A stretch of 64,000 bases of DNA, taken from the NCBI GenBank assembly GCA_017470815.1, contig JAFUXT010000012.1:62001-126000 (forward strand). The letters run 5' to 3'. How positions within the stretch are numbered: position 1 is the first letter of the stretch; every line of letters starts with the position of its first letter. Under the pieces are notes generated by a model. That model was not told the origin of the DNA and did no database searches. It saw only the letters and a list, made by a program, of their open reading frames with translations. Made by a program: the position numbers and the translations under genes. Positions 39,166 to 48,216 of this stretch are shown here, piece after piece. Source of the DNA: a bacterium. Its GTDB lineage: Bacteria; Cyanobacteriota; Vampirovibrionia; Gastranaerophilales; Gastranaerophilaceae.

Positions 39166-39993
39166 ATGAAAAAGTTTGGAATTCTATTAGGGATAGCATG
39201 CTTTGTGTTTGTACCTTTTTTGCCTGTTATGGCAGAAGAAGCAGTACAATTAAGAGGGGTTGAAAAACCTAAAATTGAATTGCCGAAACAGGATTATAAA
39301 AAAACTGATACACTTTTGATGTCTGATGATGAGATGCTTGGTCAAATTGTTAAACTTCAGCGTGAAAAAGATATGGAAGATATTGATAACCTTTGGAAAG
39401 GTACAGTTTCCAATAATCAGGTTATCGGTTTTGCTTTAAAAAAACTTGCAACACCTGAAAGCCAGCGCAGAATACACTCATCACTTATGGCAAAAACTTT
39501 ATCTGCAATAATTTCAGGAGCATCAATGGCACCGATGCTTTTAGGACAAAATTATATGATTCAGTCAGGTGCATACGGTGCAGGCAGAATTGCACAAAAT
39601 CTTCTGAACAGAAAAAATATACCTAAAGAAATTCCGCTAACTGATACCGAACTGATTGAACTTGCGGGACTTGTCGAAAATTTGCAGGATAAAATTATCA
39701 GTGCGTACTATAATTATAAAAATTCACTTGAACTTTTGAAAGAAATACGCTCAAGAGAAATGCTTTATAATAAAAATTATGCAAAGGCGATGGAAGATGA
39801 GGATTTTTTGGAAATAGCCGTTTCATCATCTCTTTATCAGGACATTCAACTTGATGAAGAGAAATATATTCATCTTTGCAAAAAATATCATTTGGAATTA
39901 CAGCGTCTTGCAGGGAAAAAAGTTGTAGATAATCTTAATTTATATCAGTATAATTACGATTCAACCTTAGTAGGAGGGGGAACAAAAAAATGA
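39166..39993 (+). CDS. Secreted protein, paralog of the next gene
   Basis: 275 residues with a Sec signal peptide (MKKFGILLGIACFVFVPFL, cleaved near VMA-EE). The mature part shares a core with the downstream protein: ADxxLLWQG-like DIDNLWKGTVSNN, FALKKLATPES, a Gly/Ala-rich hydrophobic segment and an ENLQDKIISAYYNYKNSLELL helix. The hydrophobic stretch (residues about 105-140) could associate with a membrane. A long helical C-terminal part follows. It is transcribed from an extended -10, leaderless promoter and coupled to the next gene by a 4-bp ATGA overlap. The family is unknown. Confidence 0.75.
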   Translation: MKKFGILLGIACFVFVPFLPVMAEEAVQLRGVEKPKIELPKQDYKKTDTLLMSDDEMLGQIVKLQREKDMEDIDNLWKGTVSNNQVIGFALKKLATPESQRRIHSSLMAKTLSAIISGASMAPMLLGQNYMIQSGAYGAGRIAQNLLNRKNIPKEIPLTDTELIELAGLVENLQDKIISAYYNYKNSLELLKEIRSREMLYNKNYAKAMEDEDFLEIAVSSSLYQDIQLDEEKYIHLCKKYHLELQRLAGKKVVDNLNLYQYNYDSTLVGGGTKK

Positions 39994-41537
39994 AGAATAA
40001 ATTGTTACTTTTATCGGCTGTTATTTGTTTAAGCGGTTTTGCTTGTGCAAATGCAAATCTTACATTGACAGATATTACATCGCCAAAAAATCCGGCATAC
40101 AGAGTCGGAATTTCTGAAGTTCCCGAAAATCCTTATGTCCAATCGGCAACTAAGGCTGAAACATTAGAGCAAACTATTCAGAAACAAACCGCTCAAAATA
40201 ATGATGAAGCAAATTATGCAGATTTGAATATAAAAAGATTATCAAAAGAAATTGCCTATGATTTGGAATGTGAAGAACAGGAGATGGTAGGGGATTTATC
40301 TCTGCTTTGGCAGGGTGCGGCAATGCAAAGTGATACAATAAATTTTGCCCTATATAAACTTGCAAATCCGGATGCCGATAAACCAAACAAAAGTACTGTA
40401 AAAAATATGCTAAAAACCATCGCAAGTATGTCAACTTTGGTTGGTGCAGGAATTTCAAATCCTTTACTTGCGGGAACATCTTTAATCGGTTCAAATGTTT
40501 TGGGTATTATGACTCAGGATACAAAAGCGCTTAATTACAAATATTCAAAAGTTAATGATGCGGATATGATTATTCTTATCCGTAAGGTAGAAGACCTGCA
40601 ACAAAAAACGGTTGATCTGTATTATGATTATATGAATTCAAAAAAACAACTTGATATGGCAACAAAACTTGCAACAGAACGCAAACAAAGATTTGAACTT
40701 GCACAGAAAAATAATGTTTCAAAAGAACTTATCGTAATAACTGATGCTTATTTCAGAACGGCAGTTGATAAACAAAAAACAGCCCGTTCGGAATTTTTAT
40801 CAAAAAGAGCCGCATTAGAACAGTTCGTCGGTAATGAAGCATTTAGTCAATTTGAGCAGGAACTTGCATTAAGAGAAGGTTCTCAAAATGGTGATACATT
40901 ACAAACCAAAGAAGATTATGATAAAACAGTTGCCAATGTTCAAAATTATACAAATAATTTAAGTGACAGTAAAACTGCCAGCCTTTCAGGCATCGGTTAT
41001 ACTGATGAGGACCCGAATCTGTCAAAACTTCCTCCGCTTGAACCGACACCTCTGGCTCAGGTACAAAAAGTTGAACAGGAAATTGAACAACAATCAGAGC
41101 AGTTGGCAAAAGAAGTTGACGAAGCCGCACAGGAAGTCAATAACAAAAAAGACAAAAAGTCTAAGAAAGTAAAAAAAGAAAAAGTAAAAAAGGAAAAGAT
41201 TAAAGAAGAAAAGCAAAAGAAAGTAAAAAGAGACCCTTATGATACAAAAGGGCTGATTTTCCTGCATGATAAACAACCTGATGAAAGTAATTATACCGAT
41301 ACATCTGCACAAACTTCCGCAGTATCAGAGGAAACAAACAAAAAAGAAAAATTAAAAAAAGAAAAAAATGTAAAGAAAGTTTCACAAAAACTTGAAAAAA
41401 TGGATAATACCGAAATCGTTGCACCTGTTGATCAAAAGCCAAAAGAACAAAAGTATCATGGAGTAGAACTTTTACCGCTTGATGAAATTAAAGCGCCGGA
41501 TTTAAAACCAAACGGGTACTCAATTTTTTACAGATAA
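39990..41537 (+). CDS. Secreted coiled-coil protein with Lys-rich tail
   Basis: 515 residues with a signal peptide (MKNKLLLLSAVICLSGFA, then CANA). The core repeats that of the preceding protein (LSLLWQGAAMQSDTINFALY, KLANPD, a Gly/Ala hydrophobic segment and KVEDLQQKTVDLYYDYMNS). The helices at residues 200-300 resemble a TolC-type helical hairpin in heptad pattern, though no outer-membrane barrel is seen. The last 150 residues are Lys/Glu-rich, with repeated KKEK runs. Tandem duplication followed by divergence explains the pair. It may act at the cell envelope; the function is unknown. Confidence 0.75.
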   Translation: MKNKLLLLSAVICLSGFACANANLTLTDITSPKNPAYRVGISEVPENPYVQSATKAETLEQTIQKQTAQNNDEANYADLNIKRLSKEIAYDLECEEQEMVGDLSLLWQGAAMQSDTINFALYKLANPDADKPNKSTVKNMLKTIASMSTLVGAGISNPLLAGTSLIGSNVLGIMTQDTKALNYKYSKVNDADMIILIRKVEDLQQKTVDLYYDYMNSKKQLDMATKLATERKQRFELAQKNNVSKELIVITDAYFRTAVDKQKTARSEFLSKRAALEQFVGNEAFSQFEQELALREGSQNGDTLQTKEDYDKTVANVQNYTNNLSDSKTASLSGIGYTDEDPNLSKLPPLEPTPLAQVQKVEQEIEQQSEQLAKEVDEAAQEVNNKKDKKSKKVKKEKVKKEKIKEEKQKKVKRDPYDTKGLIFLHDKQPDESNYTDTSAQTSAVSEETNKKEKLKKEKNVKKVSQKLEKMDNTEIVAPVDQKPKEQKYHGVELLPLDEIKAPDLKPNGYSIFYR

Positions 41538-41555
41538 ATTAAGAATATTTTTATA

Positions 41556-41606
41556 ATCTGAGCACAGCGAAGAATTTCCTGTTTATCAGTTCCAGAATGA
41601 CCGGCT
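41556..41606. repeat. Dispersed palindromic repeat remnant
   Basis: TCTGAGCACAGCGAAGAAT followed by TTCCTG and CAGTTCCAGAATGACC, a third member of the CTGAG/GAAGAAT family. Confidence 0.6.
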
Positions 41607-41615
41607 AATAATATT

Positions 41616-42266
41616 ATGAAATTTATAGATTACGAAATAAAAACAGGCGAAGAAAATATGCAAATTGATTCTGATTTGCTTGAGTATGCTATTAAAAATA
41701 AATTAGAAGAACCCATTTTTAGATTATATGGTTGGAAGCCTGCATGTGTATCTTTAGGTCGAAATCAGAATGATGATTTTTTGGATAAAGAATATTTAAA
41801 AAAATGCGGGATTGATGTTGTCAGGCGTTTAACAGGCGGTCGTGCTCTTTTGCACGATGATGAAATAACATACAGTTATATTTGCCCTATATCGTATCTT
41901 GAGCATGGCGAACATATCGTATCTTCATACAAAGAAATTTGCCAAATATTTATTAACAAATTTAAAACTATCGGAATAGATATTGATTTTGGGACTCAAA
42001 AGCAGGTTAAAACAGGTTTTGACTATTGCATGCTTGTTTCAACCGGTGCGGATTTGTGTTATAGAGGGAAAAAACTCATTGGATCTGCACAGTGCCGCAA
42101 GCATGGTTATATTCTTCAGCATGGTTCAATTTTGTATGATTATGATAAAAACTTATTAGAAAAAATCTTTGGTGAAGAAATAGTCACTGACGAAATTACC
42201 TGCATAAAAGATATTAATTCAAGCATAACCAAAGAAGATATAGTAAAACTTTTGAGTCAATCTTGA
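41616..42266 (+). CDS. Lipoate/octanoate transferase of the BPL/LplA/LipB family
   Basis: 216 residues with the fold of lipoate-protein ligase/LipM octanoyltransferase. RRLTGGRALLHDDEITYS forms the substrate pocket, and KLIGSAQCRKHGYILQHGSI contains the conserved lysine and Gln/His. It attaches or transfers octanoyl/lipoyl groups to lipoyl domains of dehydrogenases or GcvH. The short length and lack of the LplA C-terminal accessory domain favour LipM-type transferase over ATP-using ligase, but that is not certain. No lipA is adjacent. tRNA-Met and its repeats follow. Confidence 0.8.
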   Translation: MKFIDYEIKTGEENMQIDSDLLEYAIKNKLEEPIFRLYGWKPACVSLGRNQNDDFLDKEYLKKCGIDVVRRLTGGRALLHDDEITYSYICPISYLEHGEHIVSSYKEICQIFINKFKTIGIDIDFGTQKQVKTGFDYCMLVSTGADLCYRGKKLIGSAQCRKHGYILQHGSILYDYDKNLLEKIFGEEIVTDEITCIKDINSSITKEDIVKLLSQS

Positions 42267-42291
42267 TTTTTTGCTATTTTGATGTTACTTT
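42263..42291 (+). promoter_or_regulatory. Candidate promoter of the tRNA-Met array
   Basis: TTGATT (42263-42268), 17 bases, TACTTT (42286-42291). It would transcribe both repeat units and the intact tRNA as one RNA. Confidence 0.4.
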
Positions 42292-42311
42292 AGAAATAGA
42301 GAAGTTGTCAC

Positions 42312-42419
42312 GGGACTGTGGCACTCTGCCGACGAGGAAGATTAATAATCTTCCGAGGAGAGGTAGGTAGCGCACGCTAACGCTGAGCCCGTCGAAAACT
42401 GAATAACAAAAGTCGTCAC
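42312..42419 (+). repeat. tRNA-Met-derived repeat unit 1 with hairpin insert
   Basis: 108 bp. It begins GGGACTGTGGC (one change from the tRNA-Met 5' end), then ACTCTGCCGA, CGA, a perfect 9-bp hairpin GGAAGATTA / TAATCTTCC, GAGGAGAGGTA, and resumes tRNA sequence as GGTAGCGCA. It then leaves as CGCTAACGCTGAGCCCGT plus a spacer with GAAAACTGAATAA. Confidence 0.9.
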
Positions 42420-42525
42420 GGGCCTGTGGCACTCTGCCGACGAGGAAGATTAATAATCTTCCGAGGAGAGGTAGGTAGCGCACGCTAACGCTGAGCCCGT
42501 TGAAAATTGAATAAAAAGTCGTCAC
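42420..42525 (+). repeat. tRNA-Met-derived repeat unit 2 with hairpin insert
   Basis: 106-bp copy of unit 1. Its start is GGGCCTGTGGC, identical to the intact tRNA. ACGGGC at the 5' end can pair perfectly with GCCCGT at the end of the structured part, so a transcript could fold into a closed, tRNA-acceptor-like stem around the hairpin. Confidence 0.9.
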
Positions 42526-42597
42526 GGGCCTGTGGCGCAGCGGTAGCGCAGAGGACTCATAATCCTTTGGTCGTGGGTTCGAATCCCTCCGGGCCCA
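42526..42597 (+). tRNA. tRNA-Met (CAU)
   Basis: Acceptor GGGCCTG pairs with CGGGCCC (one G-U) followed by discriminator A. The D arm is GCGC/GCGC with AGCGGTA, and the anticodon stem GAGGA/TCCTT encloses CTCATAA, anticodon CAU. The T loop is TTCGAAT, with one mismatch in the T stem. An acceptor starting with a normal G-C pair argues against initiator tRNA. Elongator Met is likely, but a lysidine-modified Ile-CAU cannot be excluded from sequence alone. CCA is not encoded. Confidence 0.9.
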
Positions 42598-42600
42598 AAT

Positions 42601-42637
42601 AAAACAGGGTAGATATTATCTACCCTGTTTTATTTGT
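42601..42637. terminator. Terminator of tRNA-Met and of the LysM gene
   Basis: A perfect 15-bp inverted repeat (42601-42615 with 42617-42631), followed by TATTTG on the plus strand and by T4 on the minus strand. Confidence 0.88.
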
Positions 42638-43593
42638 TATGTAGTCCTTACTTTTTTTCGAGCCTTCTGCATAGTCGCCATTGCCGTATTTGCGTATGCT
42701 TCTTTTAATTTAAGCGGAGTCCCGTCCTTTTTATATACTATTTTGCCCTTCTTCTTAACAGGTCTGTTTACCGTATTATAGTTTTGGAATGCAATGTTTT
42801 CATTTCCGTTTGCCCTTTTTAGATTATACTTATATACATAGGCTCCTATTTTAAGATTTAAGTCAAAATCTTTTTTTAGTGCCGAGTATAAATTATCAGA
42901 CGTTTTATATTTATACAGCATTTCACCAAAATCGCCAAGATTTAGAGTCGGATTTGCTTTTTTTGCAGCAAACACTTTTGCAAGGCTTCCATGTTGTTTT
43001 ATGAGTAATGCTAATTTTGAATCATATAATTCAGGTCTTTTATACATATCTTTAGGTACAATACTTGTAATTCCTGCAGGACCTTTGCCATTGCCTGATG
43101 AAATCATTCGTTCGGAAAAATGTGATTCATTTTGAACAATTGCTGCAAGTGAGTCAGGCTTAATACCCGCTTGAAATGCAGCATCCGTAATCTTTGTTGC
43201 CATTCTTGCTATATCAATTTTATGCGCATTTTTATCATCCTTAATGATAATAGAAACAAGTTCTTGACCTTGTTGTCTGGTCATTTGCCCATTTTGAGCC
43301 GGTGTTTCAGTCCTTGGGGAAACCTCAGGTTTTGACGGCTGCGGTGTTGTTTGTGGTTCTCTTGTATCAGTCGGCCTTTTTTTATTTGAAGTTACGGTTA
43401 TTTCGATTGTAAAACCCGGAATCGGTTCGTCATTATCTGCAGACGGTACATTTATTTTGTCTCCCTTAAAAATAAGGTTTGGTTGCTCTTTTAATTTAGG
43501 GTTTAATTCAAGTAATTTTTTTACGTTGGTATTGTGCAGTTTTGCGATACTGCTTAAAGTATCACCCTTTCTTATTTGATATTCTCCGCTCAT
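42637..43593 (-). CDS. LysM-domain lytic transglycosylase-like protein
   Basis: 318 residues. A LysM peptidoglycan-binding domain covers residues 5-50 (YQIRKGDTLSSIAKLHNTN). A Pro/Thr-rich linker leads to an SLT-like domain, with IVQNESHFSERMIS providing the candidate catalytic Glu, GPAGITSI, then LKIGAYVYKYNL and FQNYN. No signal peptide is visible, so export by a non-Sec route or an internal role must be assumed. The ATG at 43593 is preceded by GAGGTG; the GTG two codons upstream is part of that RBS. Confidence 0.75.
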   Translation of the reverse strand: MSGEYQIRKGDTLSSIAKLHNTNVKKLLELNPKLKEQPNLIFKGDKINVPSADNDEPIPGFTIEITVTSNKKRPTDTREPQTTPQPSKPEVSPRTETPAQNGQMTRQQGQELVSIIIKDDKNAHKIDIARMATKITDAAFQAGIKPDSLAAIVQNESHFSERMISSGNGKGPAGITSIVPKDMYKRPELYDSKLALLIKQHGSLAKVFAAKKANPTLNLGDFGEMLYKYKTSDNLYSALKKDFDLNLKIGAYVYKYNLKRANGNENIAFQNYNTVNRPVKKKGKIVYKKDGTPLKLKEAYANTAMATMQKARKKVRTT

Positions 43594-43760
43594 AGTCACC
43601 TCATATTAAGCCACATCTTCATATATATAAAATTATTTTTCAAACGTTAATTTCTCGAATTTAAATTTATTTTTACATTTCGCAACAATTTTTATAACAA
43701 ATTTAGTTGAAATAATTATTTAAATAGCAAATTTTTATCTGTTTATAATTTATATTTTAT

Positions 43761-44549
43761 ATGCGAATACTTTCTGTAAATACACATCACCCTGATAAAA
43801 AATATGCTCCGCACTTTAGCAGTTGCGTAAAAATATATAATCCAAAAAGAGTTACAAATCTCGATATTTTTGCGAAAGACCGAGTTCGAACTACATCAGG
43901 TCCATTCAGGCAGGATCACGATTGGGATAATTTGTTGCGCTATATTTTTTGGAATTTTGAGGGAGAACGCAAAGTAAATATTTCATCACTTGCGTGTGCA
44001 GATGGTTCAGAACCCTTGTCTTACGCATTGTATCTGTATGACAAAACTCCGAAAAATTATTACGCTAAATTCCGCATAACTGCGAGTGATATAGATCCGG
44101 AAATGGTCAAAGTCGCTAAATCCGGAAGAATAAATTTGTCAGATGAAGATTTTAAAAATATTGAAAAATACATTAAAAATCCACACAGATATTTTAATGA
44201 TTTGGATAAACCTGTTAAAATTACCAATAATATTGATAGCGATAGATATTCATATAAAATAGATTCTGATGTTCATTCGCTAATCCAATTTAAGAAATCG
44301 GATATCCTGACAGAAGTTAAAAAATTGACTCCTGAAGAGTTTTATGTCTTGAATATAAAAAATGTTTTTCCTTATCTGAAAGAAAATTATATAAATGAAG
44401 TGCTTGAAATTATGGCAAAAAAACTAAAATCAGGCAGTATTTTTGTATATGGGAAATTCGATTTGTTAGTTCCGAATTTCAAAAACAGGCTGCTTGATTT
44501 GGGATTTTTTGAACCAAAGCAAAGCGAATGTTTTATTCAGAAAATATAA
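43761..44549 (+). CDS. CheR-like methyltransferase-fold protein
   Basis: 262 residues resembling the SAM-binding domain of CheR. SSLACADGSEPLSYALYL corresponds to the GCATGEEPYSLAM motif, ITASDIDPEMVKVAKSGR to the DID.. Ala..G strand, and VLNIKNVFPYL to the RN(V/A)xxYF block. The usual CheR N-terminal helical domain and beta-subdomain are reduced. No chemotaxis genes are nearby, so a role in methylating chemoreceptors is doubtful. A TATAAT at 43744-43749 gives a leader of about 5 bases. It ends 1 bp from the convergent ahcY stop. Confidence 0.7.
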   Translation: MRILSVNTHHPDKKYAPHFSSCVKIYNPKRVTNLDIFAKDRVRTTSGPFRQDHDWDNLLRYIFWNFEGERKVNISSLACADGSEPLSYALYLYDKTPKNYYAKFRITASDIDPEMVKVAKSGRINLSDEDFKNIEKYIKNPHRYFNDLDKPVKITNNIDSDRYSYKIDSDVHSLIQFKKSDILTEVKKLTPEEFYVLNIKNVFPYLKENYINEVLEIMAKKLKSGSIFVYGKFDLLVPNFKNRLLDLGFFEPKQSECFIQKI

Positions 44550-44550
44550 T

Positions 44551-45828
<1,278 letters not shown>

Positions 45829-45921
45829 TTATTAATCAATTTATCAATATTTTATCATAAATTTTTGTATAGAATTGTATATTATTTATTTAATTCAGAT
45901 AAATTCTGTATAATGTTATTT

Positions 45922-46410
45922 ATGAAGATATTAGGAATAGATCCCGGAATGGCAATTGTCGGGTATTGCATATTAGAATATGACGGAAAAACTTCAACAC
46001 TCCTTCATTCGGGTTCAATACAAACTTCCAAAGACCATAAAGAAGGAGAAAGATTAAAAGAGATTTATCAGGATTTGAAAACAATCATTGGCAAATACAA
46101 ACCTGATGTGTGTGCAATAGAAAAATTATTTTTCTTCAAAAATCTTACGACAGTAATGCCTGTGGCACACGCAAGAGGGGTAATTTTGCTTGCACTTGAA
46201 GATTTTGAACTTCCGGTTTATGAATACACTCCGATAGAGGTAAAGCAAATTTTGACAGGTTATGGCCGTGCAACAAAAAAAGAAGTTGAACAAATGGTAA
46301 AAATTTCACTTGGAACAGATAATCTTCCAAAACTTGATGACACCGTTGATGCTATTGCAATTGCAATTTGCTACACAAGGAGCAATGCCATTCTTGATAA
46401 ATACAGATAA
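45922..46410 (+). CDS. ruvC: Holliday junction resolvase RuvC
   Basis: Dimeric endonuclease that resolves Holliday junctions with RuvAB. The acidic residues are in ILGIDPGMAIVGY (Asp), CAIEKLFFFKN (Glu) and KLDDTVDAIAIAICY (two Asp). From the ATG at 45922 it has 162 residues, the normal size. The longer frame upstream adds about 55 unrelated residues, and TATAAT at 45909-45914 ends 7 bases before this ATG, so the mRNA is probably leaderless. ruvA and ruvB are not in the window. Confidence 0.94.
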   Translation: MKILGIDPGMAIVGYCILEYDGKTSTLLHSGSIQTSKDHKEGERLKEIYQDLKTIIGKYKPDVCAIEKLFFFKNLTTVMPVAHARGVILLALEDFELPVYEYTPIEVKQILTGYGRATKKEVEQMVKISLGTDNLPKLDDTVDAIAIAICYTRSNAILDKYR

Positions 46411-46458
46411 TAATATACTGTTTTACAGTAGTATATTATTGCTATACTTTTTAATTAG

Positions 46459-46824
46459 TTATTTTCTGTTATCTTTAAACGGATTAGAAACTCTTTGAAC
46501 ACGAATCATTTCATCTAAATCACGCTCAATCTTTTCTTCCTGTTCCTCAATTGCAGGCTTACGTTTGTTAGAATTTATGATATTTGCAACATTCATCATT
46601 GCAAGAGAATTTAAAGATGCTCTCAAAACAGCACTTTGATCCATATAACGAGGTTCTTGAGTATTTGCATTTTCATCTTCTTCTGCTTTTTGCTGCGCAA
46701 AATACTCTCCGCCCTGTCCCATTTTATCATCAGATAATTTGGCGGCCGTTCCTGAGATATCTCCGCTTTTAAAATTAAATGCTCCGCCTATACCGAAAAA
46801 TCCGGCAGACCTGTTATCGACCAT
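46459..46824 (-). CDS. Hypothetical protein
   Basis: 121 residues, hydrophilic, with a Gly/Phe-rich N-terminus (GFFGIGGAFNFKSGD), a Gln/Glu-rich middle and a charged helical C-terminus. AAGGT lies before the ATG. No signal, membrane helix or motif is recognised. It stands between ruvC and the pseudopilin with both neighbours on the other strand. Confidence 0.55.
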   Translation of the reverse strand: MVDNRSAGFFGIGGAFNFKSGDISGTAAKLSDDKMGQGGEYFAQQKAEEDENANTQEPRYMDQSAVLRASLNSLAMMNVANIINSNKRKPAIEEQEEKIERDLDEMIRVQRVSNPFKDNRK

Positions 46825-47036
46825 AGATTTACCTTTTGTTTAGTCATTCATGAACTCTGTAACCGATTTTCATCAGCAACTTATTCAGAATATCCGTGTT
46901 TATACTTTCTCTTCATGTATTTTAAAATACATGACAAGATATTAACTCATATAAATATATTATTTTGCTACTTTGTTAATAAAAGTTTACATATCTTGCC
47001 TAATGCATTTATCCGCAGATATTATATCATTTTGTA

Positions 47037-47065
47037 TTGAAAAAAACAATGTCACATTGTATAAT
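47037..47065 (+). promoter_or_regulatory. Promoter of pseudopilin gene
   Basis: TTGAAA (47037-47042), 17 bases, TG-TATAAT (hexamer 47060-47065). The leader is about 28 bases and includes AAAGGA. Confidence 0.75.
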
Positions 47066-47095
47066 GGCAAAGGATATAGAGAAAGGAATATAAAT

Positions 47096-47785
47096 ATGAA
47101 AATAAAAGCGTTTACATTGACCGAATTACTTATTGCATTGGCAGTAATAGGTGTGCTTATAGCAATCTTGCTGCCTGTAATTTTTAATATTATGCCTGAT
47201 CAAAACGCATTGATGGCAAAGCGTGCATATTACGCAGTACAAACAGTGACCGGACAACTTATAAATGATGAGGCTTGCTATCCTAACAAAACACAGGCTT
47301 TGGCTGCAGATGCAAGAGACGGATTTGATGACGGTTACGGATACGCAGATTGTATAATGTGGGGCGGGAAGTTTAATGAAAATTACATTGACAATGAAGA
47401 TGCAAACTCAAAATTCCTAACACTTTTTGTAAATAAACTTGATTTAAAGAACAATAAAACCGACAATTCAGTTAATTTAGACGGAGATTCTACTTACGAA
47501 TTTCAAACAAAAGACAGTATGGTATGGACTGCTCAAAACATGCAACTTGAACATTCTAACACAAACCCGTCAATAGAATTTATGATAGATGTAAACGGAC
47601 CTGATAAACCGAATTGCAAAAGTCCTACAGATACAGACGGTACAAACTGCGACAAGAAAAAAGATTTTGACAGATTTACCACAAAAATATATGTTGACGG
47701 AAAAATTGATATTCTTGAAGAATGGGCTCAAAAAGCAGTCGGTATAGATTATGATATCACTGGCTCCGAAAAAGACAGTGAATAA
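47096..47785 (+). CDS. Type IV pilin-like / pseudopilin protein
   Basis: 229 residues beginning MKIKAFTLTELLIALAVIG, a class III signal with cleavage expected between Ala5 and Phe6 and the conserved Glu at mature position 5. The hydrophobic helix continues to about residue 28, after which the mature domain has a D/N-rich, cysteine-containing globular part (four Cys at CYPN, DCIM, NCKS and NCDK, able to form disulfides). The ATG at 47096 is chosen because AAAGGA precedes it; a long frame upstream crosses the promoter. It would be processed by a prepilin peptidase and assembled in a pilus or type II secretion pseudopilus; those genes are elsewhere. Confidence 0.85.
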   Translation: MKIKAFTLTELLIALAVIGVLIAILLPVIFNIMPDQNALMAKRAYYAVQTVTGQLINDEACYPNKTQALAADARDGFDDGYGYADCIMWGGKFNENYIDNEDANSKFLTLFVNKLDLKNNKTDNSVNLDGDSTYEFQTKDSMVWTAQNMQLEHSNTNPSIEFMIDVNGPDKPNCKSPTDTDGTNCDKKKDFDRFTTKIYVDGKIDILEEWAQKAVGIDYDITGSEKDSE

Positions 47786-47807
47786 TTTGATAATTTTGAC
47801 AATTGAA

Positions 47808-48152
47808 TAAAGCAGTCGGATAATCGCGCTTGGTCTTACCAAGTGAGGAAAGTCCGTGCATCCAAGAACAGGCATCCGGAGAAACTCCGGGCGGTGTGAG
47901 CCGGCGGATAGTGCCACAGAAATGATGACTGCCGATGGATTTTATATCACAGGCGATGGTGCAACGGTGAGGTAAGAGCGTCACCAACAAAGCCGGAAGG
48001 CTTTGGTTAGGTAAACCCATGTCGGATGCAAGGTTGAGTTCGGGGTTATAAAGGTCGTTCGCCAACCCGAGAAAAAACCGCTTGAGCCTGAGAGCAATCT
48101 CAGGACCAGACAGATGATTATCTAAAACAGAACACGGCTTACGGGCTGCTTT
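47808..48152 (+). ncRNA. rnpB: RNase P RNA, bacterial class A
   Basis: The catalytic RNA that matures tRNA 5' ends. The conserved landmarks are present in order: AAGCAG pairing with CTGCTT at the ends (P1), GAGGAAAGTCCG (CR I), ACAGAAATGATGACTGCCG, GGTAAGAGCG, and at the 3' end ACAGAACACGGCTTACGGGC (CR V) pairing back into P4. Length is about 345 nt. It lies between the pseudopilin and the histidine kinase. A minus-strand ORF across it is spurious. Confidence 0.96.
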
Positions 48153-48181
48153 ATTCTTTTTATTTCAATTTTGTAAACAAT

Positions 48182-48210
48182 TTGTCTGAAACTGTTTAAT
48201 AATATATGAT
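48182..48210 (+). promoter_or_regulatory. Leaderless promoter of the two-component pair
   Basis: TTGTCT (48182-48187), 17 bases, TATGAT (48205-48210), 6 bases, ATG at 48217. No RBS. Confidence 0.6.
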
Positions 48211-48216
48211 ATTATT

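Noticed and set aside
42274..42525. Minus-strand ORF of 83 codons with a repeated peptide
   Set aside because: It is the antisense translation of the tRNA-Met repeat units; the peptide repetition only mirrors the DNA repeats.
47570..48065. Minus-strand ORFs over RNase P RNA
   Set aside because: The region is fully explained by rnpB structure and conserved blocks on the plus strand.
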